From BAIKAL-G1 sp943370385 (GTDB lineage Bacteria > Cyanobacteriota > Cyanobacteriia > PCC-6307 > Cyanobiaceae), in assembly GCA_943370385.1 (NCBI GenBank), contig CALRQT020000008.1, forward strand, positions 1 through 64,000: a stretch of DNA of 64,000 nucleotides. Direction: 5' to 3'. Of this stretch, positions 24,575-34,361 are shown in pieces. Under the pieces are notes generated by a model. That model was not told the DNA's origin and did not search any database. It saw only the letters and a list, made by a program, of their open reading frames with translations. Position 1 is the stretch's first letter; every line of letters begins with the position of its first letter. A program made the position numbers and the translations under genes.

Positions 24575-26386
24575 ATGGGCCTGCTGGTTCAGAAGTTCGG
24601 CGGCACCTCGGTCGCGGATGTGGAACGGATCCAGGCGGTGGCCCGACGCATCGCCGCCAGCCGCGAGGCCGGCCATGACCTGGTGATCGTGGTGTCGGCC
24701 ATGGGCCATACCACCGACGAACTCACGGGCCTGGCCCGGGCGATCAGCAGCGACCCGCCCCAGCGGGAGATGGACATGCTGCTGGCCACGGGCGAGCAGG
24801 TGTCGATCGCCCTGCTGGCCATGGCCCTGCATGCCCAGGGGGTGCCGGCGGTCTCGATGACCGGGCCCCAGGTGGGCATCGTCACCGAATCGACCCACGG
24901 CCGGGCTCGAATCCTGGAGGTGCGCACCGAACGGCTGCAGCGCCACCTGGACAACGGCCTGGTGGTGGTGGTGGCGGGCTTCCAGGGCACCAGCAGCGGC
25001 CACGCCGGCACCCCGGAGATCACCACCCTGGGCCGGGGCGGCTCCGACACCTCGGCCGTGGCCCTGGCCGCGGCCCTGGGGGCCGAGGCCTGCGAGATCT
25101 ACACCGATGTGCCGGGGGTGCTCACCACCGACCCCCGCAAGGTGGCCGATGCCCAGCTGATGACCACGATCAGCTGCAACGAGATGCTGGAACTGGCCAG
25201 CCTGGGGGCCGCCGTGCTGCATCCCCGGGCCGTTGAGATCGCGCGCAACTACGGCGTACCCCTGGTGGTGCGCTCCAGCTGGAGCGACGCCCCCGGCACC
25301 CTGCTCACCAGCGACAGCGCCAACCGCCGCCCCGGCCACACGGGCCTGGAGCTGAGCCGGCCCGTGGATGGGGCCGAGCTGGAGGAGCACCAGGCCGTGC
25401 TGGCCCTCTCGCACGTGCCTGACCAACCGGGCGTGGCGGCTCGCCTGTTTGAGGCCCTCTCCGCCGCCGGGCTCAACGTGGATCTGATCGTGCAGGCCAC
25501 CCATGAGGGAGCTAGCAACGACATCGCCTTCACCCTGGCCGAAACGGAACTGGAGCGGGCCCGCACCGTTTGCCAGGAGCTCCTGGCGGCCCTGGGCGCC
25601 GACCAGGCCAGGCTCACGGCCGAGGCCGGCATGGCCAAACTCAGTATTTCTGGTGCCGGCATCCTCGGCCGCCCCGGCGTGGCCGCCCGCCTGTTCGACA
25701 CCCTGGCCAAGGCCAGCATCAACCTGCGCCTGATCGCCACCAGCGAGGTGAAGGTGAGCTGCCTAGTGGCGGGGCACCAGGGCAGCAAGGCCCTGCAGGC
25801 GGCCGCCCACACCTTCGAATTGGCCGAGCAGCAACTGCGGCTCAACCCCAGCCCGGCGGGCCTGGGCGAGCCGGAGGTGCGCGGCGTCGCCCTCGACCGG
25901 GACCAGGCCCAGGTGGCGGTGCATCGCATTCCCGACCGGCCCGGCAGCGCCGCTGCCGTCTGCCGGGCCCTGGCCGATGCGGGCCTCTGCCTCGATGCGA
26001 TCGTGCAATCGGAGCGCACCCACGGCAGCGGCGACCAGCTCAGCCGCGACATGGGCTTCACCCTGCGCCGCGACGACCTGGGCCGGGCCCAGGCGGCCCT
26101 GCAGCCCCTGCTGGCCCAGTGGCCCGAAGCCCGCTTCGAGCAGGGCATGGCGATTGCCCGGGTGAGCGCGGTGGGGGCGGGCATGCCGTCAACCCCCGGC
26201 ACGGCCGCCCGCATGTTCCGCTGCCTGGCCGAAGCCGGCATCAACATTGAAATGATCGCCACCAGCGAAATCCGCACCAGCTGCGTGGTGGCCGAAGCCG
26301 ATGGGGTGGCGGCCCTGCAGGCGGTCCATGGCGCCTTCGGCCTGGGCGGCGCCACGGTTCACAAGGCCGAAGGCACCGAGGCTTGA
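24575..26386 (+). CDS. lysC: Aspartate kinase (lysine/threonine pathway)
   Basis: LysC phosphorylates aspartate, the entry to lysine, threonine and methionine synthesis. The 603-residue protein has the kinase signature LVQKFGGTSVADVERIQ, then GRGGSDTSAVALAAALGAEACEIYTDVPGV. Four ACT domains follow, forming a duplicated pair: VLALSHVPDQPGVAARLFEAL, AKLSISGAGILGRPGVAARL, VAVHRIPDRPGSAAAVCRAL and AIARVSAVGAGMPSTPGTAA. The four-ACT form is characteristic of cyanobacteria and implies feedback control by end-product amino acids. The start is ATG at 24575. asd and dapA are at 33-35 kb. Confidence 0.96.
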   Translation: MGLLVQKFGGTSVADVERIQAVARRIAASREAGHDLVIVVSAMGHTTDELTGLARAISSDPPQREMDMLLATGEQVSIALLAMALHAQGVPAVSMTGPQVGIVTESTHGRARILEVRTERLQRHLDNGLVVVVAGFQGTSSGHAGTPEITTLGRGGSDTSAVALAAALGAEACEIYTDVPGVLTTDPRKVADAQLMTTISCNEMLELASLGAAVLHPRAVEIARNYGVPLVVRSSWSDAPGTLLTSDSANRRPGHTGLELSRPVDGAELEEHQAVLALSHVPDQPGVAARLFEALSAAGLNVDLIVQATHEGASNDIAFTLAETELERARTVCQELLAALGADQARLTAEAGMAKLSISGAGILGRPGVAARLFDTLAKASINLRLIATSEVKVSCLVAGHQGSKALQAAAHTFELAEQQLRLNPSPAGLGEPEVRGVALDRDQAQVAVHRIPDRPGSAAAVCRALADAGLCLDAIVQSERTHGSGDQLSRDMGFTLRRDDLGRAQAALQPLLAQWPEARFEQGMAIARVSAVGAGMPSTPGTAARMFRCLAEAGINIEMIATSEIRTSCVVAEADGVAALQAVHGAFGLGGATVHKAEGTEA

Positions 26387-26420
26387 AGCGCAACCGCAAG
26401 GGGCCCTAGGCGACCCCGGC

Positions 26421-28427
26421 TCAGGCCTTGCCCACCAACTTCTGGCGCAGGGTCTTGATGCGGTCGCGCAGGCTGGCGGCCCGTTCGTATTCGAGGTTCT
26501 TGGCGGCGTCCTTCATGCGATCTTCCAGCTGGGTGATCAGTTCCGGCAGGGATTCGAGCGGCACTTCGTTGTGCACCGCCTGGTCGGTGGCCTCTTCCAA
26601 TTGCTCGTCATTGAGCCGGCGGGACACCTCCAGGAAGGCAAGAATCGAGTTGCCAGCCCGCTTGCCCGCCGGGGTGGGCGTGATGCCGTGTTCGAGGTTG
26701 TAGGCGTGCTGGATGGCACGGCGGCGCTCCGTTTCCGAGATCGCCTTGGCCATCGAATCGGTGAGGTTATCGGCGTAGAGCAGGGCCTTGCCTTCGATGT
26801 GGCGAGCGGCCCGGCCGATCGTTTGGATCAGGGAGCGCTCGGCCCGCAGGAAGCCCTCCTTATCGGCATCGAGGATCGCCACCAGCGACACCTCGGGCAG
26901 GTCCAATCCTTCCCGCAGCAGGTTCACGCCCACCAGCACGTCATATTCGCCATTGCGCAGATCCTGGATGATCTCGATCCGCTCGATCGAATGGATTTCG
27001 GAGTGGAGATAGCGCACCTTCACGCCATTTTCGGCCAGGTAATCGGTGAGGTCCTCGGCCATGCGCTTGGTCAGGGTGGTGATCAGCACCCGTTCTTTTT
27101 TGTCGGCCCGCTCCCGGATTTCGCCCAGTAGGTCATCGACCTGGCCCTCGGTGGGACGCACCTCCACCATTGGATCGAGCACGCCGGTGGGGCGGATCAC
27201 CTGCTCCACAATCTGGCCCTTGCTTTGGGCCATCTCCCAATTGCCCGGGGTGGCGCTCACAAAGATCGTCTGTTGGGCCTTTTCCCAAAACTCATCGCCC
27301 TTGAGCGGCCGGTTATCGGCGGCCGAAGGCAGGCGGAATCCGTGCTCAATCAGCACCTGCTTGCGCGATTGGTCGCCGTTGTACATGGCCTGCAGCTGGG
27401 AGCAGGTGACGTGGCTTTCATCCACCACCAGCAGCCAGTCCTTGGGGAAGTAATCAATCAGGCATTCGGGCGGCGTGCCGGCGGGCCGGCCGGCCAGGTG
27501 GCGGGCGTAGTTTTCAACGCCGTTGCAATAGCCCACCTGCTCGAGCATCTCTAGGTCGTAGGTGGTGCGCTGTTCCAGCCGCTGGGCCTCCAATAACCGG
27601 CCTTCCCGGTTGAGCAGGTCGAGCCGGTCATGCAACTCGCCACGAATTTCCGCGATCGCTCCTTCAAGACGCTCCTTGGGGGTCACAAAGTGCTTGGCGG
27701 GATAGATGTTGATCGTGTCGAGGCTTTGTAGGATCTCACCGGTAGTGGGATCGACATAGCGGATCGCTTCGATCTCATCGCCAAACAACTCAATCCGCAC
27801 CAGCCGATCCTCGTAGGCCGGCCCGATCTCGAGCACATCGCCGCGCACGCGGAAACGGCCGCGGGAAATTTCCAGGTCGTTGCGGGAATACTGGTTATTA
27901 ACCAATTCCCGCAGGGAGCCGCGCAGGTCCAGGGTCTCACCCACCTGAAACTTCACCGCCGCCTTGAGATATTCCGAGGGAATGCCCAGGCCATAGATGC
28001 AACTAATCGAGGCCACTACGATCACATCGGAACGCTCAAACAACGAGCGCGTTGCCGAGTGGCGCAGCATGTCGATCTCCTCGTTAATCGAGGCGGTCTT
28101 GGCGATGTAGGTATCCGAGACCGCCACATAGGCCTCGGGCTGGTAATAGTCGTAGTAGGAGATGAAATATTCAACGGCATTGTTGGGGAAAAATTCCCGC
28201 AACTCATTGCAAAGCTGGGCCGCCAGGGTTTTGTTGTGGGCGAGCACCAGGGTGGGACGGCCCGTGCGGGCGATCACATTGGCGATCGAAAAGGTTTTGC
28301 CGGTGCCGGTGGCGCCCAGCAGGGTCTGGTAGCGCTCACCGCCATCCACGCCCCGGACCATGGCCTCAATGGCCGTGGGTTGGTCGCCTTTGGGTTCGTA
28401 GGGGGCGTGGAGTTCGAAGTGGGCCAT
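26421..28427 (-). CDS. uvrB: Excinuclease ABC subunit B
   Basis: UvrB verifies DNA damage and loads UvrC in nucleotide excision repair. The 668-residue protein has Walker A (LLGATGTGKTFSIANVI), the beta-hairpin YYDYYQPEAYVAVSDTYI, the helicase motifs VVDESHVTCSQL and LREGLDLPEVSLVAILDADKEGFLR, and QTIGRAARH. The UVR motif that meets UvrC is at the C terminus (LITQLEDRMKDAAKNLEYER). The start is ATG at 28427. It is convergent with lysC and sits downstream of DUF561 across a strong hairpin. Confidence 0.98.
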   Translation of the reverse strand: MAHFELHAPYEPKGDQPTAIEAMVRGVDGGERYQTLLGATGTGKTFSIANVIARTGRPTLVLAHNKTLAAQLCNELREFFPNNAVEYFISYYDYYQPEAYVAVSDTYIAKTASINEEIDMLRHSATRSLFERSDVIVVASISCIYGLGIPSEYLKAAVKFQVGETLDLRGSLRELVNNQYSRNDLEISRGRFRVRGDVLEIGPAYEDRLVRIELFGDEIEAIRYVDPTTGEILQSLDTINIYPAKHFVTPKERLEGAIAEIRGELHDRLDLLNREGRLLEAQRLEQRTTYDLEMLEQVGYCNGVENYARHLAGRPAGTPPECLIDYFPKDWLLVVDESHVTCSQLQAMYNGDQSRKQVLIEHGFRLPSAADNRPLKGDEFWEKAQQTIFVSATPGNWEMAQSKGQIVEQVIRPTGVLDPMVEVRPTEGQVDDLLGEIRERADKKERVLITTLTKRMAEDLTDYLAENGVKVRYLHSEIHSIERIEIIQDLRNGEYDVLVGVNLLREGLDLPEVSLVAILDADKEGFLRAERSLIQTIGRAARHIEGKALLYADNLTDSMAKAISETERRRAIQHAYNLEHGITPTPAGKRAGNSILAFLEVSRRLNDEQLEEATDQAVHNEVPLESLPELITQLEDRMKDAAKNLEYERAASLRDRIKTLRQKLVGKA

Positions 28428-28491
28428 CGGGCCATTCTCAGCCCAACGGGACCGGAGTGGGGGTGGTCCACCGACCCTGAAAAGCGGTCAA

Positions 28492-28528
28492 ACCCGCCAG
28501 GAGCCCCCCAAGGGGACCCCGGGCGGGT
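28492..28528 (-). terminator. Terminator-like hairpin after the DUF561 gene
   Basis: On the minus strand ACCCGCC (28528-28522) pairs with GGCGGGT (28498-28492), with an inner CCCC/GGGG stem. TTTGACC follows the stem, a weak T-run. It lies between the DUF561 stop and the uvrB start. Confidence 0.55.
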
Positions 28529-28576
28529 CTGATCACGCCCCTAGGGCAGGGAGAACGCGGAGGATTGCGCGATCAA

Positions 28577-29338
28577 TCAGGCCTGGGCCCCAACGGCAGC
28601 GCCGCTGCCCAGGGCCTCGCGCAGGCTGCGCACCACGGCCACCATGGCCAGCTCATCGCCCAGGCGATTCACGGCCGAACCCACGCCAACGCCACTGGCG
28701 CCGGCGGCGATCGCCATGGGCAGGGTCACGGCCGAGAGGCCGGAGGCGCAGAGCACGGGCACGGCCACGGCCCGGCTGATCGCGTGGGCGGCGGCCAGGG
28801 TGGGGGCGGCCTTCTCAATCAGGCCGAGGCTGCCGGCGCTGAAGGGACGGGCGCTGGTGCCGCCCTCGGTTTGGATCAGGTCGGCGCCGGCTTCCACCAG
28901 GTCGATGGCGAGCTGCTCCTGCTGGTCGAGGGGCAACACGTGGGGCACGGTCACCGACAGCACCACCTCAGGCAGCAGGGCCCGGGTGCGGCGGGTGAGG
29001 TCAAGCACCTCGGCGGCATCAAAGAGGCGCCCGAGGGGATAGAAGGCGTCGTAGTTGCCGATCTCCACCATGGTTGCGCCCGCTGCTACCGCGGCAGGGA
29101 ACAGCTCGGGATCCACGGCCGACACGCAGATCGGCAGGCCGGACACGGCAGCGGCGCGGCGCACCAGCTCCGGATCACAGGCGAGATCGATCAGGTCGGC
29201 GCCACCCAGGCCGGCGGCGCGGCTGATGCGCTCCACCGAGGCACCATCAAAATTGGTGAGACCGGCGATCACCTTGAGCAGGTGCCGCGAGGCCAGGGCT
29301 TGCTGCAGTTGAAGCGGCAGGCTGGACAGACGGGACAT
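28577..29338 (-). CDS. DUF561 protein (TIM-barrel-like)
   Basis: This 253-residue protein belongs to the DUF561 group found widely in cyanobacteria and algal plastids (Ycf23-like). It opens LQQALASRHLLKVIAGLTNFD, then shows AGLGGADLIDLACDPELVRR, MVEIGNYDAFYPLGR and GADLIQTEGGTSA, a beta-alpha barrel pattern with a likely phosphate- or ligand-binding end (VPVLCASGLSAVTLPMAIAAGASGVGVGSAV). No enzymatic activity is assigned to the family. The ATG at 29338 (MSRLSSLPLQLQQAL) is only 17 bases from the divergent tilS start. Confidence 0.85.
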   Translation of the reverse strand: MSRLSSLPLQLQQALASRHLLKVIAGLTNFDGASVERISRAAGLGGADLIDLACDPELVRRAAAVSGLPICVSAVDPELFPAAVAAGATMVEIGNYDAFYPLGRLFDAAEVLDLTRRTRALLPEVVLSVTVPHVLPLDQQEQLAIDLVEAGADLIQTEGGTSARPFSAGSLGLIEKAAPTLAAAHAISRAVAVPVLCASGLSAVTLPMAIAAGASGVGVGSAVNRLGDELAMVAVVRSLREALGSGAAVGAQA

Positions 29339-29355
29339 GGGCGGCCGGACAGCGA

Positions 29356-30453
29356 ATGAATCCGATTCTCCCATCCGAAGCCTCGCCAGAGCCAGGCCCG
29401 CCCCTGGGGCCCCCAAACGTTGGCGGCCAGGCCCGCCCCCCCTGGGGCCCAATCCATGCTGCCCTGCACCAACGCCTGCGCCGCGACCCGGAGCTCCTAC
29501 CCGCCGGGGCCCGACTGCTGCTGGCCGTGTCCGGCGGCCAGGACTCCATGGCCCTGACCCGGCTGCTGCAGGACCTGGGCCGACTGCATGGCTGGAGCCT
29601 GCACCTCTGGCACGGCGACCACGGCTGGCGCCCCGAATCGGCTCGCCAGGCCGAAGAACTCCAGGCCTGGGGCGCAGGGTGTGGACTGGCGATCACGGTG
29701 GAACGGGCCAGCGCCCCCCCCGCCAGCGAAGCGGCGGCCCGGGCCTGGCGCTACGACCGCCTGGAGGCCCAGGCCCTGGAACGGTCCTGCACCCATGTGG
29801 TGACCGGCCACACCGCCAGCGACCGGGCCGAAACCCTGCTGCTGCACCTGGCCCGCGGCAGCCACCGCCAGGGCCTGGCCAGCCTGCGGCGGCGGCGGCC
29901 CCTCAGCCCTAACTCGCCGATCAGCCTGGTGCGGCCCCTCCTGGGCCTGGGCCGGGCCGACACCGGGCAGTTCTGCGCCGACTGGACCCTGCCGATCTGG
30001 CTCGACCCCAGCAATGCCAGTCCCCGCTTCAGCCGCAACCGCATCCGCCAGGAGGTGATGCCTGTGCTGGAGGAGCTCCATCCCGGCTGCGCTAGCCGCA
30101 TCAGTGCCCTCGCCGAACGGCTCGAAGCGGAACAGGCCAGCCTGGAGGAGCTGCTCGATCTCGCCCTGGACCCCCTCATCCCTCAACAAGCTGAGGGAAC
30201 GGCCCCGGGCCTAGACCGGGCCGGCCTCACCCGCCTGGGGCGCGCCAACCAGGGGCGGCTGCTGCACCACTGGCTCAAACGCCAGAGCGGCCTCAACCTG
30301 GAGGCCGCCAGCCTGGAGTCTTTGGTGGAACAGCTCCAACCCAACCAGGGCCCAGGCGAGCGACCCTTGGGCCAGGGGTGGCGGCTGAACTGGACCGGTC
30401 GCATGCTGGTGTTATTGCCCCCAGATAGGGGGGCTGAACCAGGGCCGGCCTAA
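29356..30453 (+). CDS. tilS: tRNA(Ile)-lysidine synthase
   Basis: TilS converts C34 of the CAU-anticodon tRNA-Ile to lysidine, so that it reads AUA. The PP-loop LLAVSGGQDSMALTRLLQDL (usual SGGxDS) lies near residue 55. HGDHGWRPESARQAEE and HVVTGHTASDRAETLLLHLARGS follow, and then the FSRNRIRQEVMPVLEELHPG motif. The C-terminal part is short and diverged. The start is ATG at 29356. The gene is head-to-head with DUF561, with almost no space for separate promoters. Confidence 0.94.
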   Translation: MNPILPSEASPEPGPPLGPPNVGGQARPPWGPIHAALHQRLRRDPELLPAGARLLLAVSGGQDSMALTRLLQDLGRLHGWSLHLWHGDHGWRPESARQAEELQAWGAGCGLAITVERASAPPASEAAARAWRYDRLEAQALERSCTHVVTGHTASDRAETLLLHLARGSHRQGLASLRRRRPLSPNSPISLVRPLLGLGRADTGQFCADWTLPIWLDPSNASPRFSRNRIRQEVMPVLEELHPGCASRISALAERLEAEQASLEELLDLALDPLIPQQAEGTAPGLDRAGLTRLGRANQGRLLHHWLKRQSGLNLEAASLESLVEQLQPNQGPGERPLGQGWRLNWTGRMLVLLPPDRGAEPGPA

Positions 30454-30550
30454 CCCAGCCCCAAGGCCAGCAGGATCCAACACAGACCTTCAGCCCCAAT
30501 CCCGGTCAGACTCCCGCAACGCCACTCCGTCACCACCGCCTGAACCGTTT

Positions 30551-31198
30551 GTGAGCATCAACCTTCAGGACGCCTATATCGCCGTCGAGCATGCCTACAG
30601 CATGCAGCAGTTTCCTGAGGCCCTGCGGCTAGCCCAGGACCTGGTGCCCCGCATTCCCAGCGGCTCGGAGGACCAACTGGATCTGCGGCTGCAATTGCTG
30701 ATCGGCCACACCTATCTCTATGGCCTGGGCCAGCCCCAAAAAGCCCTGCCCTGTTATCAACAGGTGTTGAAACAGAGCTACGACCCCACCTACCGGGAAC
30801 TGGCCGAACAGGGCGTGACCCTCTGCCAGCAAGCCGGCGCCAGTTCAAGCCTGGCTGCCAACCCAGACGAAGCGTCCACCAGCTCCAGTACGGGAGCGGC
30901 CGTGCCCTGGCTGGAGGACCTGGGCAGCCTGGGCACCACCGACCAGCCTGGAAACGACAGCCCCGAGGCCCAGCCTGGGTTGGCGGGGGGAACGGCGGCG
31001 GCCCAACCCTGGGCCGTGAAGGCTGAGGAGTCGGTGAAAGGCGAGCTGGTCGAGCGGATCGAACCGGACCTGGTGGAGGTGATTGAGCAGCCCGCCCCCT
31101 CCTTAGGGCCCACGGGTGGCCTCGAGAGCCCCCAGGCCTTCAGCCCTGCCGAAGCGGCGGAACTGGCCAAGGGCCTGCTGCGGGTGGTGCTCAACTAA
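30551..31198 (+). CDS. TPR-like hypothetical protein
   Basis: This 215-residue protein starts with GTG at 30551. The first 95 residues are helical, with two tetratricopeptide-like hairpins: AYIAVEHAYSMQQFPEALRLAQDLV and RLQLLIGHTYLYGLGQPQKALPCYQQVL. A Ser/Gly/Pro-rich linker of about 80 residues follows, then a short C-terminal segment, AEAAELAKGLLRVVLN. No signal peptide or catalytic motif is seen, so it is probably a cytosolic scaffold of unknown partner. It is 97 bases after tilS on the same strand. Confidence 0.7.
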   Translation: MSINLQDAYIAVEHAYSMQQFPEALRLAQDLVPRIPSGSEDQLDLRLQLLIGHTYLYGLGQPQKALPCYQQVLKQSYDPTYRELAEQGVTLCQQAGASSSLAANPDEASTSSSTGAAVPWLEDLGSLGTTDQPGNDSPEAQPGLAGGTAAAQPWAVKAEESVKGELVERIEPDLVEVIEQPAPSLGPTGGLESPQAFSPAEAAELAKGLLRVVLN

Positions 31199-31230
31199 GG
31201 CCCAGGCCGGGCTTAAACCGGCCCAGGCCT
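31198..31230. terminator. Hairpin between the TPR-like gene and rnj
   Basis: AGGCC (31198-31202) pairs with GGCCT (31226-31230), and inside it GCCGG (31206-31210) pairs with CCGGC (31218-31222), separated by 3-base internal loops. It covers the 49-base gap between two convergent genes. Confidence 0.4.
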
Positions 31231-31247
31231 AGGCAAGGGCGCTGCCC

Positions 31248-33320
31248 TCAGCTGGCGGCGCCGGAACGGCGGCGACGGGTGCGGGTGGCGGCCAGGTCCG
31301 GATCTTCGATCGGGGCTTCGGCAGCCGTCACCGCCACCAGTTGGCGCTGGGGTTCTGCTGCGGCTGCTGCTGGTGCTGATACAGGGGCTGCGGGCTGGGC
31401 AACGGCCGTGGCAGCAGCGGCCGGGGCCTGGCGATCGCGGATGACATCACGGTTGACGTCGCGGTTCACCTCGCGGCTCAGCTCACGGCCGCCATCACGG
31501 CGACCACCCCGAGGAGCCGGACGGCTATCGGGTTCGGCATCGGCGCGACCCTTGTAGGCGGGGGTGCCGCCGGGGGCCGGCTGGACCAGACAAATGATCA
31601 GCGGTTCCACCTGGAGCTCGCGGCGCAGGCGCCGCTGCAGGCCCACTTCGATTTCGCGCTGCACACCCATCCAATCGACATCGGGGGCGGCTCCGCCACT
31701 GTTGCGGGACAACTGGCTCCAGCGGTTCTCCAGGACCCAGCCGATCTCCCGCTCGGCCCAGAGGGACATCTTGCGGGCATCGGCCGTGGTGACCACGCCG
31801 CGCAGGTTGACCCGGGGCGGCGCCGCCATCACGCCATCGGTGCTGATCACGGCCAGCAGGGTGATCACGCCGTCTTCGGCCAGCTGCTGGCGCTCCTTAA
31901 GCACACGGGCATCCACGATGCCGTTGCGGGAGGCATCCAGCAGTTCGATGCCGGACTTCACCGGATCGCCCTTACGGATCGACTCGGGCTTGAGTTCCAC
32001 CACATCGCCGTTTTCGATGATCAGGCAGTTCTCGGCGGGGATGCCCATGGACTGGGCCGTTTTGGCGTGGGCCACCAACATGCGGTGTTCGCCATGCACG
32101 GGCACGAAGAACTTGGGCCGGGTCAGGGCCAGCATCAACTTGTCGTCTTCCTGGGAGCCATGGCCAGAGACGTGGATGCCTTCACCCTTGCCGTAAACCA
32201 CCTTGGCGCCGAGCATCATCAGCCGGTCAATGGTGTTCACCACGGAAATGGTGTTACCGGGAATCGGGCTGGCCGAGAAGATGATCGTGTCGCTTGACTT
32301 GACCTGAACCTGGGGATGGTCGCTGCGGGAGATCCGGCTTAGGGCGGCGAGGGGCTCCCCCTGGCTGCCGGTCATCAACAGCAGGGTTTCGCGGTCGGGC
32401 AGGTCGCGAATCTGCTTGATCGGCACAAACAGGTCATCGGGGCAGCGCATATAGCCGAGTTCCCGGGCCTTGGCAATCACGTTGAGCATGGAGCGGCCCA
32501 GCAGACCGACCTTGCGGCCATGCTTCATCGCCAGCTCGAGGATCATCGAGACCCGGTGGGTGGAGCTGGCGAAGGTGGTGAGAATCACCCGGCCTTGGGC
32601 ATTGCCGATGTGGCGATCGAGGTGGGGAAACACGGCCCGCTCGGGCGGCGTGAAACCGGGCAGCTCGGCGTTGGTGGAATCACTGAACAGGCACAGCACC
32701 CCTTGCTCGCCGTAGTGGGCCATGCGCTGGATGTCGAAATACTCGCCATCGACCGGGGTGTGGTCGAATTTGAAATCTCCGGTGAAAATCACCACGCCAG
32801 CGGGGGTGGTGATCGCCAGGGAGAAGCTATCGGCGAGCGAGTGGGTGTTGCGGATGAACTCCACCTTGAAGTGTTGGCCAACCTGCACCACGTCGCGGGG
32901 GGAGACCGTTTGCAGGATCGTGCGATCCATCACGCCCGCCTCCTCCATCTTGCCCGTGAGCATGGAGAGGGCCAGGCGGGGCCCATAGATCACCGGAATC
33001 GTGAAGTTCTTGAGGTGGTGGGGAATGCCACCGATGTGATCTTCATGGCCGTGGGTGACGATCATGCCGCGAATCCGCTTCTGGTTTTCGCGCAGATAGC
33101 TGGTGTCGGGCAACACCACGTTGACGCCATGCATGCCATCGCTGGGGAAGGCAAGGCCGCCATCAACCAGCATCAGGTCATCGCCGTATTCAAAAACGCA
33201 GGTGTTTTTGCCGATCTCATGCAAACCACCGAGGGGAATCACCCGCAGGGTGGGCTGCTTGTCGGCGGCTTCGGAACGGCCGGCGCTGGCATTACGGGTG
33301 ATCGGATTGGATGGGCTCAT
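31248..33320 (-). CDS. rnj: Ribonuclease J
   Basis: RNase J is a metallo-beta-lactamase RNase with endo- and 5'-exonuclease activity in rRNA and mRNA processing. The 690-residue protein has the metal motif VTHGHEDHIGGIPHHL near residue 90, then TGDFKFDHTPVDG, LLMTGSQGEPLAALSRI and HVSGHGSQEDD (beta-CASP) and VHGEHRMLVAHA. The last 140 residues form a tail with Arg-Asp repeats (REVNRDVNRDVIRD) and Ala-rich stretches ending RTRRRRSG. The start is ATG at 33320. It is last in an asd-dapA-rnj strand group. Confidence 0.95.
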   Translation of the reverse strand: MSPSNPITRNASAGRSEAADKQPTLRVIPLGGLHEIGKNTCVFEYGDDLMLVDGGLAFPSDGMHGVNVVLPDTSYLRENQKRIRGMIVTHGHEDHIGGIPHHLKNFTIPVIYGPRLALSMLTGKMEEAGVMDRTILQTVSPRDVVQVGQHFKVEFIRNTHSLADSFSLAITTPAGVVIFTGDFKFDHTPVDGEYFDIQRMAHYGEQGVLCLFSDSTNAELPGFTPPERAVFPHLDRHIGNAQGRVILTTFASSTHRVSMILELAMKHGRKVGLLGRSMLNVIAKARELGYMRCPDDLFVPIKQIRDLPDRETLLLMTGSQGEPLAALSRISRSDHPQVQVKSSDTIIFSASPIPGNTISVVNTIDRLMMLGAKVVYGKGEGIHVSGHGSQEDDKLMLALTRPKFFVPVHGEHRMLVAHAKTAQSMGIPAENCLIIENGDVVELKPESIRKGDPVKSGIELLDASRNGIVDARVLKERQQLAEDGVITLLAVISTDGVMAAPPRVNLRGVVTTADARKMSLWAEREIGWVLENRWSQLSRNSGGAAPDVDWMGVQREIEVGLQRRLRRELQVEPLIICLVQPAPGGTPAYKGRADAEPDSRPAPRGGRRDGGRELSREVNRDVNRDVIRDRQAPAAAATAVAQPAAPVSAPAAAAAEPQRQLVAVTAAEAPIEDPDLAATRTRRRRSGAAS

Positions 33321-33431
33321 CAGGGGAAGGGAAAAGGAAGGGGAAGGGATGCCGGACTGAATGCAATGCCTCCGGACCGTTGTTGGCAGGTTGGGCTGCT
33401 AGGGGGCGGAGGACTGGGATGGGCCTTGGCG

Positions 33432-34361
33432 TCAGGTGGGACGCAGGGCTGCCAGGGCTGTGGTTAATCGCTCGCGGACATCACTGGAGGCGGAAACAAG
33501 GGGAAGACGGGGGGCGCCCACGGGCCAGCCGCTCAACTCCAACGCGGCTTTAACGGGAATCGGATTGGTGGTCAAAAACAGGGCCTTGCAAAGGGGCAGG
33601 AGACGTTCATGCAGGGCCAGGGCAGTGCTGTGATCACCGGCCAGGAAAGCGGTGACCAGCTGGCTGATCTCGCGGGCCACCAGATGGCCGGCCACACTCA
33701 CCACGCCCACGGCGCCCACGGCCAACATCGGCAGGGTGAGGGCGTCGTCGCCGCTGTAGATCGCCAGCCGCTCGCCGCAAACGGCCCGCAATTGGCTGAC
33801 CTCCTCGGTGGTGCCGCTGGCGGCCTTGTAGCTGACCACGTTGGGCAGATCCAGGAGCCGGGCCGTGGTGTCCGGGCTGAGGCTGGTGCCGGTGCGACCG
33901 GGGATGTTGTAAAGCATGATCGGCAATTCAGGCGCCGCCAAAGCCACGGCCCGGAAATGGGCCTCCAGCCCCTCCTGGGGCGGCTTGTTGTAGTAGGGCA
34001 CCACCACCAACGCCCCGTCGGCGCCCAGGGCGGCCGCCTGGCCGATTGCCTCGATCGCCTCGGCGGTGCAATTGCTGCCGGTGCCCGCCAACAGGGACGC
34101 GCGGTTGCCCACGGCAGCCTTGACGGCGGAGAAGAGCCGGTGTTGCTCCTCCCAGCTGAGGGTGGGGGATTCGCCGGTGGTGCCGCAGAGCACCAGGCCA
34201 TCGCAGCCCTCATCCACCAGGTGGCTAGCCAGCCGGCCGGCCAGGTCGAGATCCACGGCGCCATCGGCGCCAAAGGGGGTCACCATGGCCGTCACCACCC
34301 GGCCGAAGGGGGCGGGGGAAGCGGCCCCAGGGGTGAGCGGGCTTGGGGGCGAACCGGTCAT
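33432..34361 (-). CDS. dapA: 4-hydroxy-tetrahydrodipicolinate synthase
   Basis: DapA condenses pyruvate with aspartate semialdehyde, the first lysine-specific step. The 309-residue TIM barrel has VTAMVTPFGADGAVDLD, LVLCGTTGESPTLSWEE, VVPYYNKPPQEGLEAHF and LYNIPGRTG. The Schiff-base lysine lies in VVSYKAASGTTEE. GYDD-type substrate residues appear as YSGDDALTLP. The start ATG at 34361 overlaps the asd stop by 4 bases, so the two pathway enzymes are translationally coupled. Confidence 0.97.
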   Translation of the reverse strand: MTGSPPSPLTPGAASPAPFGRVVTAMVTPFGADGAVDLDLAGRLASHLVDEGCDGLVLCGTTGESPTLSWEEQHRLFSAVKAAVGNRASLLAGTGSNCTAEAIEAIGQAAALGADGALVVVPYYNKPPQEGLEAHFRAVALAAPELPIMLYNIPGRTGTSLSPDTTARLLDLPNVVSYKAASGTTEEVSQLRAVCGERLAIYSGDDALTLPMLAVGAVGVVSVAGHLVAREISQLVTAFLAGDHSTALALHERLLPLCKALFLTTNPIPVKAALELSGWPVGAPRLPLVSASSDVRERLTTALAALRPT

